Of a stretch of DNA of 64,000 bases, positions 43,682 through 52,257 are shown one piece after another; positions within the stretch are counted from its first letter, which is position 1, and every line of letters starts with the position of its first letter. Both the position numbers and the translations under genes were made by a program. The notes beneath the pieces were generated by a model, which worked only from the letters and a program-made list of their open reading frames with translations, did not search any database and was not told where the DNA came from. The DNA comes from Actinophytocola sp036378875 (GTDB lineage Bacteria > Actinomycetota > Actinomycetes > Mycobacteriales > Pseudonocardiaceae), in NCBI RefSeq assembly GCF_036378875.1, contig NZ_DASUVO010000130.1, forward strand, positions 124,001 to 188,000, in the 5' to 3' direction.

Positions 43682-44524
43682 GTGAACAATCCACCGGTGG
43701 GCGTAATCGGACTGGGCGCTATGGGGCACGCCGTCGCGGAGCGGCTGTGCTACCAGGGTGTTTCGGTCGTGGCGACCAGCCACGACGCGGGGAGCCGGCA
43801 GAAGTTCGCCCACCACCCCTCGATCTCCACCCGACCGAACCCCGCGGGGGTCGTCTCCGAACTCGCCGGCGGCGAGGGGATGACGGTTCTCGTGTGTGTG
43901 CCGGCGGGCGAGCGGGTGACCGATGTGGTGTTCGGTCCGGATGGTCTGCTCGACGGGCTGCCCCGTGACGCCGAGCTGTTGGTGATCGACCTCAGTGTCG
44001 TGGCGCCGACGGTCGCGACGGAGATGGCGGCGGCGCTCGGCGCGCGAGGTCACCGGTACGTGGATGCCCCGGCCGCCGGGGGGCCGGCCGGGGCGTCCAC
44101 CGGGACGTTGTCGATCATGGCGGGCGGCGAGCCAGAGGACATCGACGCGGCGATGCCGTGGCTGAACCTGCTCGGCAGGGTGTCCCGCTGCGGTCCGCCC
44201 GGCGCCGGTCAGGTGGTGGGCGTGTGCCACCAGGTCCTCGTGGCCAGCGGGATCATGGCGGTGGCCGAGGTGCTGGCCCTCGCCGAGCGCAGCGGCGTCG
44301 ACCCAGAGGTGGCGCGCAGCGCGTTGATCCAGGGGTACCAGTCGTCCGGCGCGTCAAGGGAAAGCGGTCCGCAGGGTCTGGAGTCGCTGGCCAGGGACGT
44401 CGGCATCGCCCAGCGACTCGCGGCGCGCGCTGGCCTGCCGTCCCCGATCGTGGACGCGACGAACGCCGTGGTGCGCAGGCTGACCGGCCTGGACATCGAC
44501 CACGCCGCCGCGCAGGTCAACTGA
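43682..44524 (+). CDS. NAD(P)-binding beta-hydroxyacid dehydrogenase-like protein
   Basis: A 280-residue protein of the 6-phosphogluconate / 3-hydroxyisobutyrate dehydrogenase superfamily: N-terminal Rossmann motif GVIGLGAMGHAVAERL, substrate-binding block DAPAAGGPAGASTGTLSIMAGG, and helices of the C-terminal domain. The position of the usual catalytic Lys (G-x-x-G-x-G-x-x-x-K-x-x-N) reads GPPGAGQVVGVCHQ, so Lys and Asn are both replaced, and its catalysis is doubtful. It could be an imine reductase-type relative. GTG start, probably leaderless. Confidence 0.82.
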   Translation: MNNPPVGVIGLGAMGHAVAERLCYQGVSVVATSHDAGSRQKFAHHPSISTRPNPAGVVSELAGGEGMTVLVCVPAGERVTDVVFGPDGLLDGLPRDAELLVIDLSVVAPTVATEMAAALGARGHRYVDAPAAGGPAGASTGTLSIMAGGEPEDIDAAMPWLNLLGRVSRCGPPGAGQVVGVCHQVLVASGIMAVAEVLALAERSGVDPEVARSALIQGYQSSGASRESGPQGLESLARDVGIAQRLAARAGLPSPIVDATNAVVRRLTGLDIDHAAAQVN

Positions 44525-44698
44525 TCCGTCAATCCTCACGTTTATTACGTGTCGTGATCGTTGCCGAAATGTTGTGATTCATCTCAAGTTACATGGCTTC
44601 CGGGTTGACCCGCGGGCATAGTCGGCGGGACCCCCGACCCCGGGTGCGCACGGTGTTCCCCCGCTCCGCGTGTACCCCCAACGACCCCTGGGAGCCTC

Positions 44699-45766
44699 AT
44701 GGGTGCGCGTCGCGCACTGAACAGAGCCACCTTCGCGACGCTCATCGCCACGATGACCGCCGCCCACGCACTGGCCGGTCCGTCCGCCGCGGCCGTGGCG
44801 CAGCCGGACGACTCGGTCTCCGACCAGATCGACGCCGCCGACGCCGAGCTGAAGGCGGCTCAGGTGCGCCTCGGCCAAACCTACGAGGCGTTCACCGCTG
44901 CCGAGAAGCGGTACCAGGACCTGAGCGCGGCGGTCACGGCCGCGCAGGACAAGGTCGCGGTGACCCGCGCGGAGGCCGACGCGGCCACGACACAGGAGCT
45001 GGCCGCGCGGGCCGAGCTCGACACGTTCGCCTCGGCGAGCTACCGCCACGGCAGCCTCGCCTTCTCGGCAAGCGCCTACCTCGGCTCGAACGGTCCGTCG
45101 GACCTGCTGGAGCGGGCGTCGATGCTGTCGGTGCTCGCCGGACAGTACGGCGATGTCATGGACACCACGCAGATCGCGGTCGACCAGAAGGTCCAGGCCG
45201 ACCGCGAGGCCCAGTCGGCACTCGACGAGGTCGAGACCAACCGCGACGCGGCCCTCACCGCGAAGGTGACGGCCGAGCAGGCCTACAACGAGGCGGTGGC
45301 CGCCGAGGGCGCGGCCAAGGCGGAGACGGACCAGCTGGCCAACCGCAGGGCGACCCTCGGCGCAGGCGTCACGTCCGCCGCCGGTGCGGTCGTGAGGCCC
45401 GCCGTCGGCAGGCTCACCTCCACCTTCGGTCCGCGTGGCGGCACCATCCACTACGGCATCGACATCGCCAACACCATCGGCACGCCGATCCTGTCCGCCA
45501 TGGCCGGCGAGGTGATCGACTCCGGCCCGGCGAGCGGTTTCGGCCTGTGGGTGCGGGTGCAGCACGCCGGCGGGCTGATCACGGTCTACGGCCACATCAA
45601 CGAGTCGCTCGTGAGCGTCGGCCAGCAGGTCGCCGCAGGCGAACAGATCGCGACGTTGGGCAACCGGGGCGAGTCGACCGGCCCGCACCTGCACTTCGAG
45701 GTGCACCAGGACGGCACCAAGATCGACCCGCTGCCCTGGCTACGCGGCCACGGAGTGGACATCTAA
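44699..45766 (+). CDS. Secreted M23 family metallopeptidase
   Basis: A 355-residue exported endopeptidase of the lysostaphin/DipM type. A signal peptide (cleavage near residue 35) is followed by a long Ala/Glu-rich coiled coil (about 40-215) and an M23 domain. Zinc ligands visible are H251 and D255 (HYGID) and H332 of HLH (330-332). It cuts peptidoglycan cross-links or activates amidases at the cell wall. The preceding 174 bases hold no gene; I saw no recognisable riboswitch there, only the short inverted repeat CACG-N7-CGTG near 44537. Confidence 0.9.
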   Translation: MGARRALNRATFATLIATMTAAHALAGPSAAAVAQPDDSVSDQIDAADAELKAAQVRLGQTYEAFTAAEKRYQDLSAAVTAAQDKVAVTRAEADAATTQELAARAELDTFASASYRHGSLAFSASAYLGSNGPSDLLERASMLSVLAGQYGDVMDTTQIAVDQKVQADREAQSALDEVETNRDAALTAKVTAEQAYNEAVAAEGAAKAETDQLANRRATLGAGVTSAAGAVVRPAVGRLTSTFGPRGGTIHYGIDIANTIGTPILSAMAGEVIDSGPASGFGLWVRVQHAGGLITVYGHINESLVSVGQQVAAGEQIATLGNRGESTGPHLHFEVHQDGTKIDPLPWLRGHGVDI

Positions 45767-45818
45767 AACCGCTTCTCCTCGACGCTGACCGTGCGAACCC
45801 CTGCGGACACGGAAAGCT

Positions 45819-45852
45819 GGTTCAGCGAGGCTCGAACGAGCCTCGCTGAACC
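45819..45852 (+). terminator. Rho-independent terminator after the M23 gene
   Basis: A perfect 16-bp stem (GGTTCAGCGAGGCTCG and its complement) with a two-base centre, followed by GTTTTCGTT. It lies 52 bases after the M23 stop and just upstream of the next gene's ribosome site. Confidence 0.8.
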
Positions 45853-45875
45853 GTTTTCGTTCTCGAGGAGGTTCG

Positions 45876-46922
45876 ATGTCCGCCCTGCAACCTCGTCTTC
45901 TCGTCGCGGCACTGGGTGTCGCCGCCGTGCTCGGCCTGTCCGGCTCGGCGGCCGGCTCCGCCGAGCCCGCACCGGCGCCGCCAGGCGGAGCCGCGATCCG
46001 CGACGTCGTGCTCGCCGTGCACGGCGGTGCCGGGTCGCTGCCGCGTGGCACCATCACGCCCGAGCAGGAACGCGCCTACCGCGACGGGCTCACCGCGGCC
46101 CTGCGGACCGGCTCCAGGCTGCTGCGGGAAGGCCGCCCCAGCCTGGACGCGGTGGAGGCGGCCGTCCGTGTGCTGGAGGACGACCCGAACTTCAACGCCG
46201 GCCGGGGCGCGGTGTTCAACACCGACGCCGAGCACGAGCTGGACGCGTCGATCATGAACGGCAAGGACCTGCGATCCGGCGCGGTCGCTGGCGTGCACAA
46301 CACCAAGAACCCGATCTCGTTGGCGCGCATGGTGATGGAGCGTTCCCCGCACGTCATGATGGCGGGCGTCGGCGCCGACACGTTCGCGCTGCGCAATGGT
46401 GTGCCGTACACGACGCAGGACTACTTCTTCACCCAGCGCCGGTGGGACGCGCTGCTGGCCGCCAAGGAGCCCGACGCCACCGCCGAGCAAGGCGGCAGCA
46501 CGGTCGGCGCGGTGGCGGTGGACTCAGCACGCGACGTCGCGGCGGCCACCTCGACCGGCGGGCTGACCAACAAGCTGGTCGGCCGGGTCGGCGACTCCCC
46601 GATCATCGGCGCCGGCACCTACGCGAACAACCGCACGGTCGCGGTGTCCTGCACGGGCACCGGCGAGGTGTTCATCCGCGGCGTGGCGGCCTACGACCTC
46701 TCCGCGATCATGGAGTACACCCGGGCCCCGGTGGACCGCGCCGCGGCGAAGGTCGTCAACGAGAAGATCCCCTCGCTCGGCGCCACCGGCGGCGTGATCG
46801 CACTCGACCCACGGGGCACGCTCGCCACCCCGCACAGCACCCCGGGCCTGATCAACGGCTACATCACCCGTGACGGCCGAATCGTCACCCGCGTCTACGA
46901 CGACGAGACGCCCACCGGCTGA
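45876..46922 (+). CDS. Secreted isoaspartyl peptidase / L-asparaginase (Ntn hydrolase)
   Basis: A 348-residue type 2 asparaginase. The signal peptide covers about residues 1-31 (ending near AAGSAEP). The autoproteolytic nucleophile is T209 in GGSTVGAVAVD, splitting the chain into alpha and beta subunits; GGLTNKLVGRVGDSPIIGAG follows as in the family. It removes isoaspartyl residues or hydrolyses asparagine. Export is unusual for bacterial IaaA-type enzymes, which are often cytoplasmic or periplasmic. ATG with GAGGAGG upstream. Confidence 0.9.
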   Translation: MSALQPRLLVAALGVAAVLGLSGSAAGSAEPAPAPPGGAAIRDVVLAVHGGAGSLPRGTITPEQERAYRDGLTAALRTGSRLLREGRPSLDAVEAAVRVLEDDPNFNAGRGAVFNTDAEHELDASIMNGKDLRSGAVAGVHNTKNPISLARMVMERSPHVMMAGVGADTFALRNGVPYTTQDYFFTQRRWDALLAAKEPDATAEQGGSTVGAVAVDSARDVAAATSTGGLTNKLVGRVGDSPIIGAGTYANNRTVAVSCTGTGEVFIRGVAAYDLSAIMEYTRAPVDRAAAKVVNEKIPSLGATGGVIALDPRGTLATPHSTPGLINGYITRDGRIVTRVYDDETPTG

Positions 46923-46939
46923 CGGTCGTCACCAGCGTG

Positions 46940-46995
46940 ACCGGTGGACGCGGTGAAGGACAGTCGGGAAGGCCCCCTTCACCGCGTCCACCGGT
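46940..46995 (+). terminator. Long hairpin after the asparaginase gene
   Basis: A perfect 20-bp stem, ACCGGTGGACGCGGTGAAGG at 46940-46959 and its complement at 46976-46995, with a 16-base loop, starting 17 bases after the stop. No T-tract follows. A strong terminator or mRNA-stabilising structure. Confidence 0.65.
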
Positions 46996-47096
46996 CCTGC
47001 GTACGGGTGAACCGACGCGGAGACACGAAACGTCATGTGTTGGTTCGGCGACGGGAGGGCGAGATATCGCACGAGACTCGCAGAACAGCAGGACCG

Positions 47097-48728
47097 ATGA
47101 CGATCGACATGTCGAACTGCAATGGCCAGTGGCCCGCGCGGCCAAGGGACGAGACCACGCGCTACCTGTGCGCCGCCACCCATCTGGATCCCGACTACGC
47201 CGATCGCGCGATCCGGGAGTTCCTGATCGAACCCACCCGGCCCGTCCCGGCGTCTCCCGGGGTGGACGCGGTCGCGGTGCTCGGTGAGGCCGTGGCCGCC
47301 CGCACCAGGCGCAAACTCAGGGACCTCGCGCTGATCGCGCTCGCGATCGGGGTCGTTCTCGTCGCCTCGGTCGAGTTCCTCGTCGGCTGGCTCGCGCTGG
47401 CACTGCTGATCGGCGTGCCCGCCACGACCCCGCCACGGCGAACCTGGCACGTGGCCGCATACCTGGCCGTCCTGCTCGCCGCGGGCGCGCTCGCGTACCT
47501 CGCGCCCCGTCTGCTCGACCTCCCTTCCTACCAAGGATTCTCGGACCTCGGAGCCGTCGCGGTCGCCGTCGCGATGCTCGCGGTGCTGCTGGCCGACCGG
47601 TTCGTGGTGTGGGGTCACCTGCACCGGCGGTTCTGGCCGAACCGCGTCACGAGAGTGGTGCCGTGGTTGCGGGACCGCCCGATCCTGCGGTTCAGCCCGA
47701 GCCGCCAGCTCACCCAGCTGCGCCGCCACGCAGGCGCCCGGCCCGGCACGTCCGGACAGTCCGCCGAGCCCGTGCGTCTGGTGGTGTACCGGGAGTTCGT
47801 GCCGTTCGTCGGCGCCGGCACGGTGGACGGGCCGTGGTCGATCGCGGTCCCGTTGGAGGAACTGCCGGACGCCGCGCGGACCGCCGAGCTGACGACCGAG
47901 TCCCTGTACGCGGGCATCCACGAGGAGATCACCTCGCTGCGGTCGACGAACACCCTCGCGCCGGGCCGACGGCTCGGCGAGCTCGGTCCGGGGGAGGTGG
48001 TGATCGTCTCCGCGCACGACCTCATCGACCACCTTGACGACGCGGTCGCCGCGGACTTCCTGAAACGGCCGGGTGTCGCGCCGTTCGGCATGGTCCATCC
48101 CGAGCGGGCGCGGGCGATCCGCGCCGAACCGCTGGAGTGGGCCCGCTACTACCGGTGCTACCAGGTCGAGACGTGGGACCGCGACCTCGTCGTGACGGTG
48201 TTCGTCCACGTCGCGGTCGGCAGGGGCGCGTTGTACGTCGAGTGGACGCCGTGCGTGCTGCTCCCGGTCCGCAAGGAGTACCGGGCGATCGACCGGATGT
48301 CCCGGTCGGTGCTGCGCCCGTTCGGACAGGGCGTGCTGGACCTGCTCGCGGTACCCGCGTCGCTGCCCGGCCGGTTGGTGCGCCTGCTGTCGTTCCTGCG
48401 GCCGGTGCCCCAGGAACGCGGGATCCCCAGCCCCGAGCTGTACGGCTCCGGCCGTGGCCTGCGGGAGCTGGCCGCGGACGACGACGTGCACAACTACTTC
48501 CAGCTCCTCGACGTCGACCGGTACGTGAAGATGCTGGAGAGCCGGCTGGTTCTCGCGGTGAGCCGGATGATGCGCGCGGGCGGCTACTCGCCGGCGACGT
48601 TCGACGCGCAGGCGGCGTCGGTGGTCAACAACAACGTCCAGATCGCCGGTTCCGTCGGCGGCAACGTCGTGGCCGGCACCGGCAACAGGATCGGCGACGC
48701 CGCGATTGTGACGGGTGGGCGCGGATGA
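47097..48728 (+). CDS. Membrane protein with C-terminal SVGGNVVAG tag, unknown function
   Basis: A 543-residue protein. An N-terminal cytoplasmic helix region (1-75) is followed by hydrophobic segments at about 77-106 (one long or two short), 118-137 and 149-171, and then a soluble domain of about 350 residues with the block VVYREFVPFVGAG (229-241). The C-terminus, from about residue 515, carries GSVGGNVVAGTGNRIGD. A nearly identical tag opens the next protein, whose ATG overlaps this stop. ATG 47097 has CAGGA upstream; the open frame before it overlaps the terminator and is not used. I recall similar PFVGAG membrane proteins in streptomycetes but no function. Confidence 0.78.
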   Translation: MTIDMSNCNGQWPARPRDETTRYLCAATHLDPDYADRAIREFLIEPTRPVPASPGVDAVAVLGEAVAARTRRKLRDLALIALAIGVVLVASVEFLVGWLALALLIGVPATTPPRRTWHVAAYLAVLLAAGALAYLAPRLLDLPSYQGFSDLGAVAVAVAMLAVLLADRFVVWGHLHRRFWPNRVTRVVPWLRDRPILRFSPSRQLTQLRRHAGARPGTSGQSAEPVRLVVYREFVPFVGAGTVDGPWSIAVPLEELPDAARTAELTTESLYAGIHEEITSLRSTNTLAPGRRLGELGPGEVVIVSAHDLIDHLDDAVAADFLKRPGVAPFGMVHPERARAIRAEPLEWARYYRCYQVETWDRDLVVTVFVHVAVGRGALYVEWTPCVLLPVRKEYRAIDRMSRSVLRPFGQGVLDLLAVPASLPGRLVRLLSFLRPVPQERGIPSPELYGSGRGLRELAADDDVHNYFQLLDVDRYVKMLESRLVLAVSRMMRAGGYSPATFDAQAASVVNNNVQIAGSVGGNVVAGTGNRIGDAAIVTGGRG

Positions 48729-49396
48729 ACCAGCAGCACAACGAGATCAGCGTCGGCGGCGACGTCGGCGGGAACGTGGTGGCTGGCAACGGGAACACGG
48801 TCGGCGCGGCGCCCGCTCCCCGCGCGGAACAGCGGCCGGCCGTGGACGGTATGGCTCCGCGACTCGGCTTCGTGGTGGACGTCGTCGGCTTCGGGCACCG
48901 CGACGCGGAGTCCCAGGCGGAGCTGCAGCACCGGCTCGACGAGCTGGTCCGTCGCGTGCTCGCCGACCTCGGGATCGACCCCGAGGACACGATCGGCAGC
49001 GACTCCGGTGACTCGCGCCTGGCGTTCCTGCCGGCCGGCGTGGACTGGTCGCGGGTGCTGCCGACGATGATCTCCGCGATGGGAGAGCGCCTCGGCCGCG
49101 ACAACCGGCGGTACCGCGACCGCATGCGGCTGCGCATGTCCATCGGCACCGGGCTGGTGGGCACCGGGCCGCTCGGCTTCACCGGGCAGCTGGTCGTCGA
49201 CCTGCACCGCCTGGTGGACAGCGAGGTTCTCCGTCAGTCGATCCGGGACCACCCGGACACCGACCTGGTTGTACTGGTGAGCCAGGCGCTGCACGACGAC
49301 GTCATCAGGCCGGGCCACCTCGACCCCGCCGACTTCACGCCCGTCACCGTCACCGCCAAGGAGTTCGCGGCGCCCGCGTGGCTCCGGCTCTGCTGA
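48725..49396 (+). CDS. Class III nucleotide-cyclase-like protein with N-terminal GGDVGGNVVAG tag
   Basis: A 223-residue protein. Residues 8-26 hold the tag SVGGDVGGNVVAGNGNTVG. The rest follows the class III cyclase fold: VVDVVGFGHRD (D52 at the first metal position), SGDSRLAFLP (D96 at the second), and RLRMSIGTGLVG...GQLVVDLHRL, where the family has the Asn/Arg pair; Arg (R162) is kept but the Asn is not. It may be an atypical cyclase or a nucleotide sensor. Translationally coupled to the membrane-protein gene (ATGA overlap), and followed 20 bases later by an ABC exporter. Confidence 0.72.
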   Translation: MNQQHNEISVGGDVGGNVVAGNGNTVGAAPAPRAEQRPAVDGMAPRLGFVVDVVGFGHRDAESQAELQHRLDELVRRVLADLGIDPEDTIGSDSGDSRLAFLPAGVDWSRVLPTMISAMGERLGRDNRRYRDRMRLRMSIGTGLVGTGPLGFTGQLVVDLHRLVDSEVLRQSIRDHPDTDLVVLVSQALHDDVIRPGHLDPADFTPVTVTAKEFAAPAWLRLC

Positions 49397-49416
49397 ATGT
49401 GCGCGAACATCGGGCT

Positions 49417-51321
49417 ATGACTGAACGTGTGGATTCCGGCCGGCCCCTGATCGGGGTGGACGGCATCGCGTCGCCGAAGTGGGCCGCGTCCGGGAAGGCG
49501 GCCGCCGAGGCGAGCTGGTGGCAGACGGTTCGCTCGGTCCCGACGGCCGTGTTCACGGTGACGCGGCTGTCGTGGCGTGCGTCGCGCTGGTTGACCCTGC
49601 TGGCCGGCCTGATGCACGTGCTTTCCGGCTGTGTCACCGCCTTCGGTCTGCTGGCCACCGCGAACGTGCTGACCGAGCTGCTGGAGGCGGGGCCGACGCC
49701 CGAGCGGGTGCTCGCCTCGCTGCCCGCGATCGTGCTCGTGGTGGCGGCGATGTCGGTTGGTGCCCTGCTGGACGCGATGGTGGCGCTGGTGCAGGGCGTG
49801 CTCACCCCACAGGTCGAGCTGGCCGCCCGCGACGAGATGTACGGGGCGGTGCTGGCCGTCGAGGCGTCGGCGTTCGACGACGCCGACTTCCAGGAGCTGG
49901 TGCGGCAGGGCGGTGACCGGGGCACGCGCGCGATCCAGAGCTCCATCCGGGGCGTGGCCGACCTGGTGTCCTCGGTGGTGTCGCTGGTAGCCGCGATGGC
50001 GACGGTCGCGGTGTTCAGCGGTTGGCTGTTGCCGGCGCTCGTGATCGCCGCCGCGGCGGACGCGTGGGCGGCGATGCGTGCGGCGAAGTTGAACTACGAG
50101 TCGTTCCTCCACCGGATCACCCGCGACCGGCAGGCCTGGGTGATCGGTGACCTGATCACCGAACGCGACGCGGCGCTGGAGGTCCGGGCGTTCACCGCGC
50201 AGCCGGTCCTGCTCGCCGAGCACCGCAGGGTGGCGAAGATCCTCGCGGCCGAGATCGTCCGTGTCGAGCGGCGGCAGACCTGGATCCAGCTCGCGGGCCG
50301 TGCCGTGGCCGGGGTCGGCACGGCGCTGGCGTACGTGGTGCTGGGCTGGCTGCTCTACGTGGAGACGATGCCGCTCGCGCTGGCCGGAGCCGCGGTCGTG
50401 GCGATGCGCACCGGGTCCACTGCCTTGCGGAACACGATGTACCAGGTGAACCGCTTGTACGACGACAGCTTCCACATCGAGCTGTTCCGCAAGCTCCTCG
50501 TCGAGGCCGAGCAGCGGCGAGGCCCGGACCGGGTCGTCGACGCGCCGGTCAACCCCTCGACGATCGAGCTGCGCGAGGTCTCCTACACCTATCCAGACCA
50601 GGACTCGGCGGCCGTGCAGGGTGTGTCGCTGAAGCTGCGGCGTGGTGAGGTGGTCGCGCTGGTGGGGGAGAACGGCTCGGGCAAGTCGACACTGGGCAAA
50701 CTCATCACCGGTCTGTACCGCCCGACCGAGGGCCAGGTGCTGTGGGACGGCACCGACATCGGCACCGCGCACCCGCACACCGTCCACTCGCAGGTCTCGG
50801 TCATCTCCCAGGAACCCCTGCGCTGGCCGGTGACCGCCGCGGACAACATCCGGGTCGGACGGCTGGACCGGGACAGCCGCGACGGGACACTGTGGACCGA
50901 GCACGCACGCACCTCGGGCGCCGACGAGGTGATCGACGACTTGCCCCGCAAGGAGAACACGATCCTGTCCCGGCTGTACGAGGAGGGCAAGGACCTGTCC
51001 GGCGGGCAGTGGCAGCGCCTGTCGGTCGCGCGGGGGGCCTACCGGGACGCGCCGGTGCTGGTGGCCGACGAGCCGACCGCCGCGCTCGACGCCAAGGCGG
51101 AGGCGAAGGTGTTCAGCGCGCTCCAGACTGCCAGCCGCGACCAGAGCTCGGAGCGCACCACTGTGCTGGTCACCCACCGCCTGGCCAACGTGCGGCACGC
51201 GGACCGGATCATCGTGCTCGAACAGGGCCGGGTCATCGAGGACGGGACGCACGAGGAGCTGATGGCGCTGGGCGGTCTCTACGCGGAGCTGTACTCCCTG
51301 CAGGCGTCGGCCTACCGCTGA
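49417..51321 (+). CDS. ABC exporter (fused membrane and ATPase domains)
   Basis: A 634-residue half-transporter with an N-terminal type I exporter membrane domain (about five to six hydrophobic segments in residues 50-320) and a C-terminal nucleotide-binding domain. Walker A is GENGSGKST, the Q-loop SQEPLRW, the signature LSGGQWQRLSVARG, Walker B VLVADEPTAALD and the switch His in VTHRLANV. ATG 49417 is 20 bases downstream of the cyclase-like gene with no terminator between, so it is probably co-transcribed. Substrate unknown. It overlaps the convergent NmrA-like gene by 10 bases. Confidence 0.9.
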   Translation: MTERVDSGRPLIGVDGIASPKWAASGKAAAEASWWQTVRSVPTAVFTVTRLSWRASRWLTLLAGLMHVLSGCVTAFGLLATANVLTELLEAGPTPERVLASLPAIVLVVAAMSVGALLDAMVALVQGVLTPQVELAARDEMYGAVLAVEASAFDDADFQELVRQGGDRGTRAIQSSIRGVADLVSSVVSLVAAMATVAVFSGWLLPALVIAAAADAWAAMRAAKLNYESFLHRITRDRQAWVIGDLITERDAALEVRAFTAQPVLLAEHRRVAKILAAEIVRVERRQTWIQLAGRAVAGVGTALAYVVLGWLLYVETMPLALAGAAVVAMRTGSTALRNTMYQVNRLYDDSFHIELFRKLLVEAEQRRGPDRVVDAPVNPSTIELREVSYTYPDQDSAAVQGVSLKLRRGEVVALVGENGSGKSTLGKLITGLYRPTEGQVLWDGTDIGTAHPHTVHSQVSVISQEPLRWPVTAADNIRVGRLDRDSRDGTLWTEHARTSGADEVIDDLPRKENTILSRLYEEGKDLSGGQWQRLSVARGAYRDAPVLVADEPTAALDAKAEAKVFSALQTASRDQSSERTTVLVTHRLANVRHADRIIVLEQGRVIEDGTHEELMALGGLYAELYSLQASAYR

Positions 51322-52136
51322 CCGTCGGTCCGCAGGAACTCCTCGAACGTGGTGGGGGCGCGGCCGGTCAGCCGCTCGACGGTGCCGGTGGTGTGGGTGT
51401 ACCAGCCGTTGCGGACGGCGGTCAGCAGCCGCAGGAGGTACTTGGCGACGTCGTCGGGCAGGCCGCGTTCCGCGCAGCGGGCGAGGTAGTCCTCGTCGTC
51501 GATCGCCTCGTAGCGGACGGGCCGGGTCGGCGTGGTGAGCAGCTCCGCCACCTCCGTGACGGTCAGGATCCGCGGACCGGTCACCTCGTAGACGGCGCGG
51601 GCGTGGGAGAGCGGCTCGGCGAGCACCGCGGCCGCGACGCCTCCCACGTCGACGGGGGCGACGAAGGGGACACCGGCGTTCCCGACCGGGATCGCCAGCT
51701 CGCCACCGGCGACCAGGGGCGCGAACAGTCCGACGGTGAAGTTGGCCATGTGCCAGTGGTTGCGGACGATCGTCCACGCGCAGCCGGACGCCTGCACGGC
51801 ACGCTCGACCCGCGCGAGCGGGAAGTCGTCGGACAGACCCGCGACCGGCGCGGAGTTGACCACGATGTGCTCGACGCCGGCCTCGGCGGCGGCCTCGACG
51901 AACGGCACCGCCCGGTCGGCGGACCGTGGGTCCGAGGGTGGCGCGACGAGGAACAGCGTGCCGACGTCCGCCAGCGCCTCGGCGTAGGTGGCCGGGTCGT
52001 CGTAGTCGAGGTGCCGGGTGTCAGGCCCCGGCCGCACGTGCCGGGCGGCCACGGCCAGCGGGACCCGCCCTGTCAGTGCGCACGCGACGGCAGTGCCGAT
52101 GATCCCGGTGCCGCCGGTGACCAGCGTGATCTTCAC
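51312..52136 (-). CDS. NmrA-like NAD(P)H-binding protein
   Basis: A 274-residue atypical SDR of the NmrA/QOR2 type: VTGGTGIIGTAVACAL at the N-terminus, HIVVNSAPVAG, WTIVRNHWHMANF and FVAPVDVGGVAAAVL. There is no YxxxK pair, as expected for this group. Members sense redox state or reduce quinones. ATG start. Downstream of the FAD oxidoreductase gene on the same strand, with a 121-base gap in which I saw no gene. Confidence 0.88.
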   Translation of the reverse strand: MKITLVTGGTGIIGTAVACALTGRVPLAVAARHVRPGPDTRHLDYDDPATYAEALADVGTLFLVAPPSDPRSADRAVPFVEAAAEAGVEHIVVNSAPVAGLSDDFPLARVERAVQASGCAWTIVRNHWHMANFTVGLFAPLVAGGELAIPVGNAGVPFVAPVDVGGVAAAVLAEPLSHARAVYEVTGPRILTVTEVAELLTTPTRPVRYEAIDDEDYLARCAERGLPDDVAKYLLRLLTAVRNGWYTHTTGTVERLTGRAPTTFEEFLRTDGQR

Positions 52137-52257
52137 GGAGTAATGACGCTAGCCCGGCAAGTGGGGGATTCGTAATCGCTCGATGGAGTCACGCCATGAT
52201 CACCTACCGTGCGTCCGCGTGCCGACCGGAGGAACCTCGGGACACGGACGGGCGGAA

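Noticed and set aside
44525..44698. A possible cyclic-di-AMP riboswitch upstream of the M23 peptidase
   Set aside because: Cell-wall peptidase genes of actinobacteria often have one, but I could not find the conserved elements in this leader.
46944..47096. An N-terminal extension of the membrane protein
   Set aside because: It would translate the hairpin following the asparaginase gene and is Arg-rich; ATG 47097 has a ribosome site.
49234..51777. An 847-codon open frame on the minus strand
   Set aside because: It is the shadow of the ABC exporter gene, whose Walker and signature motifs are clear on the plus strand.
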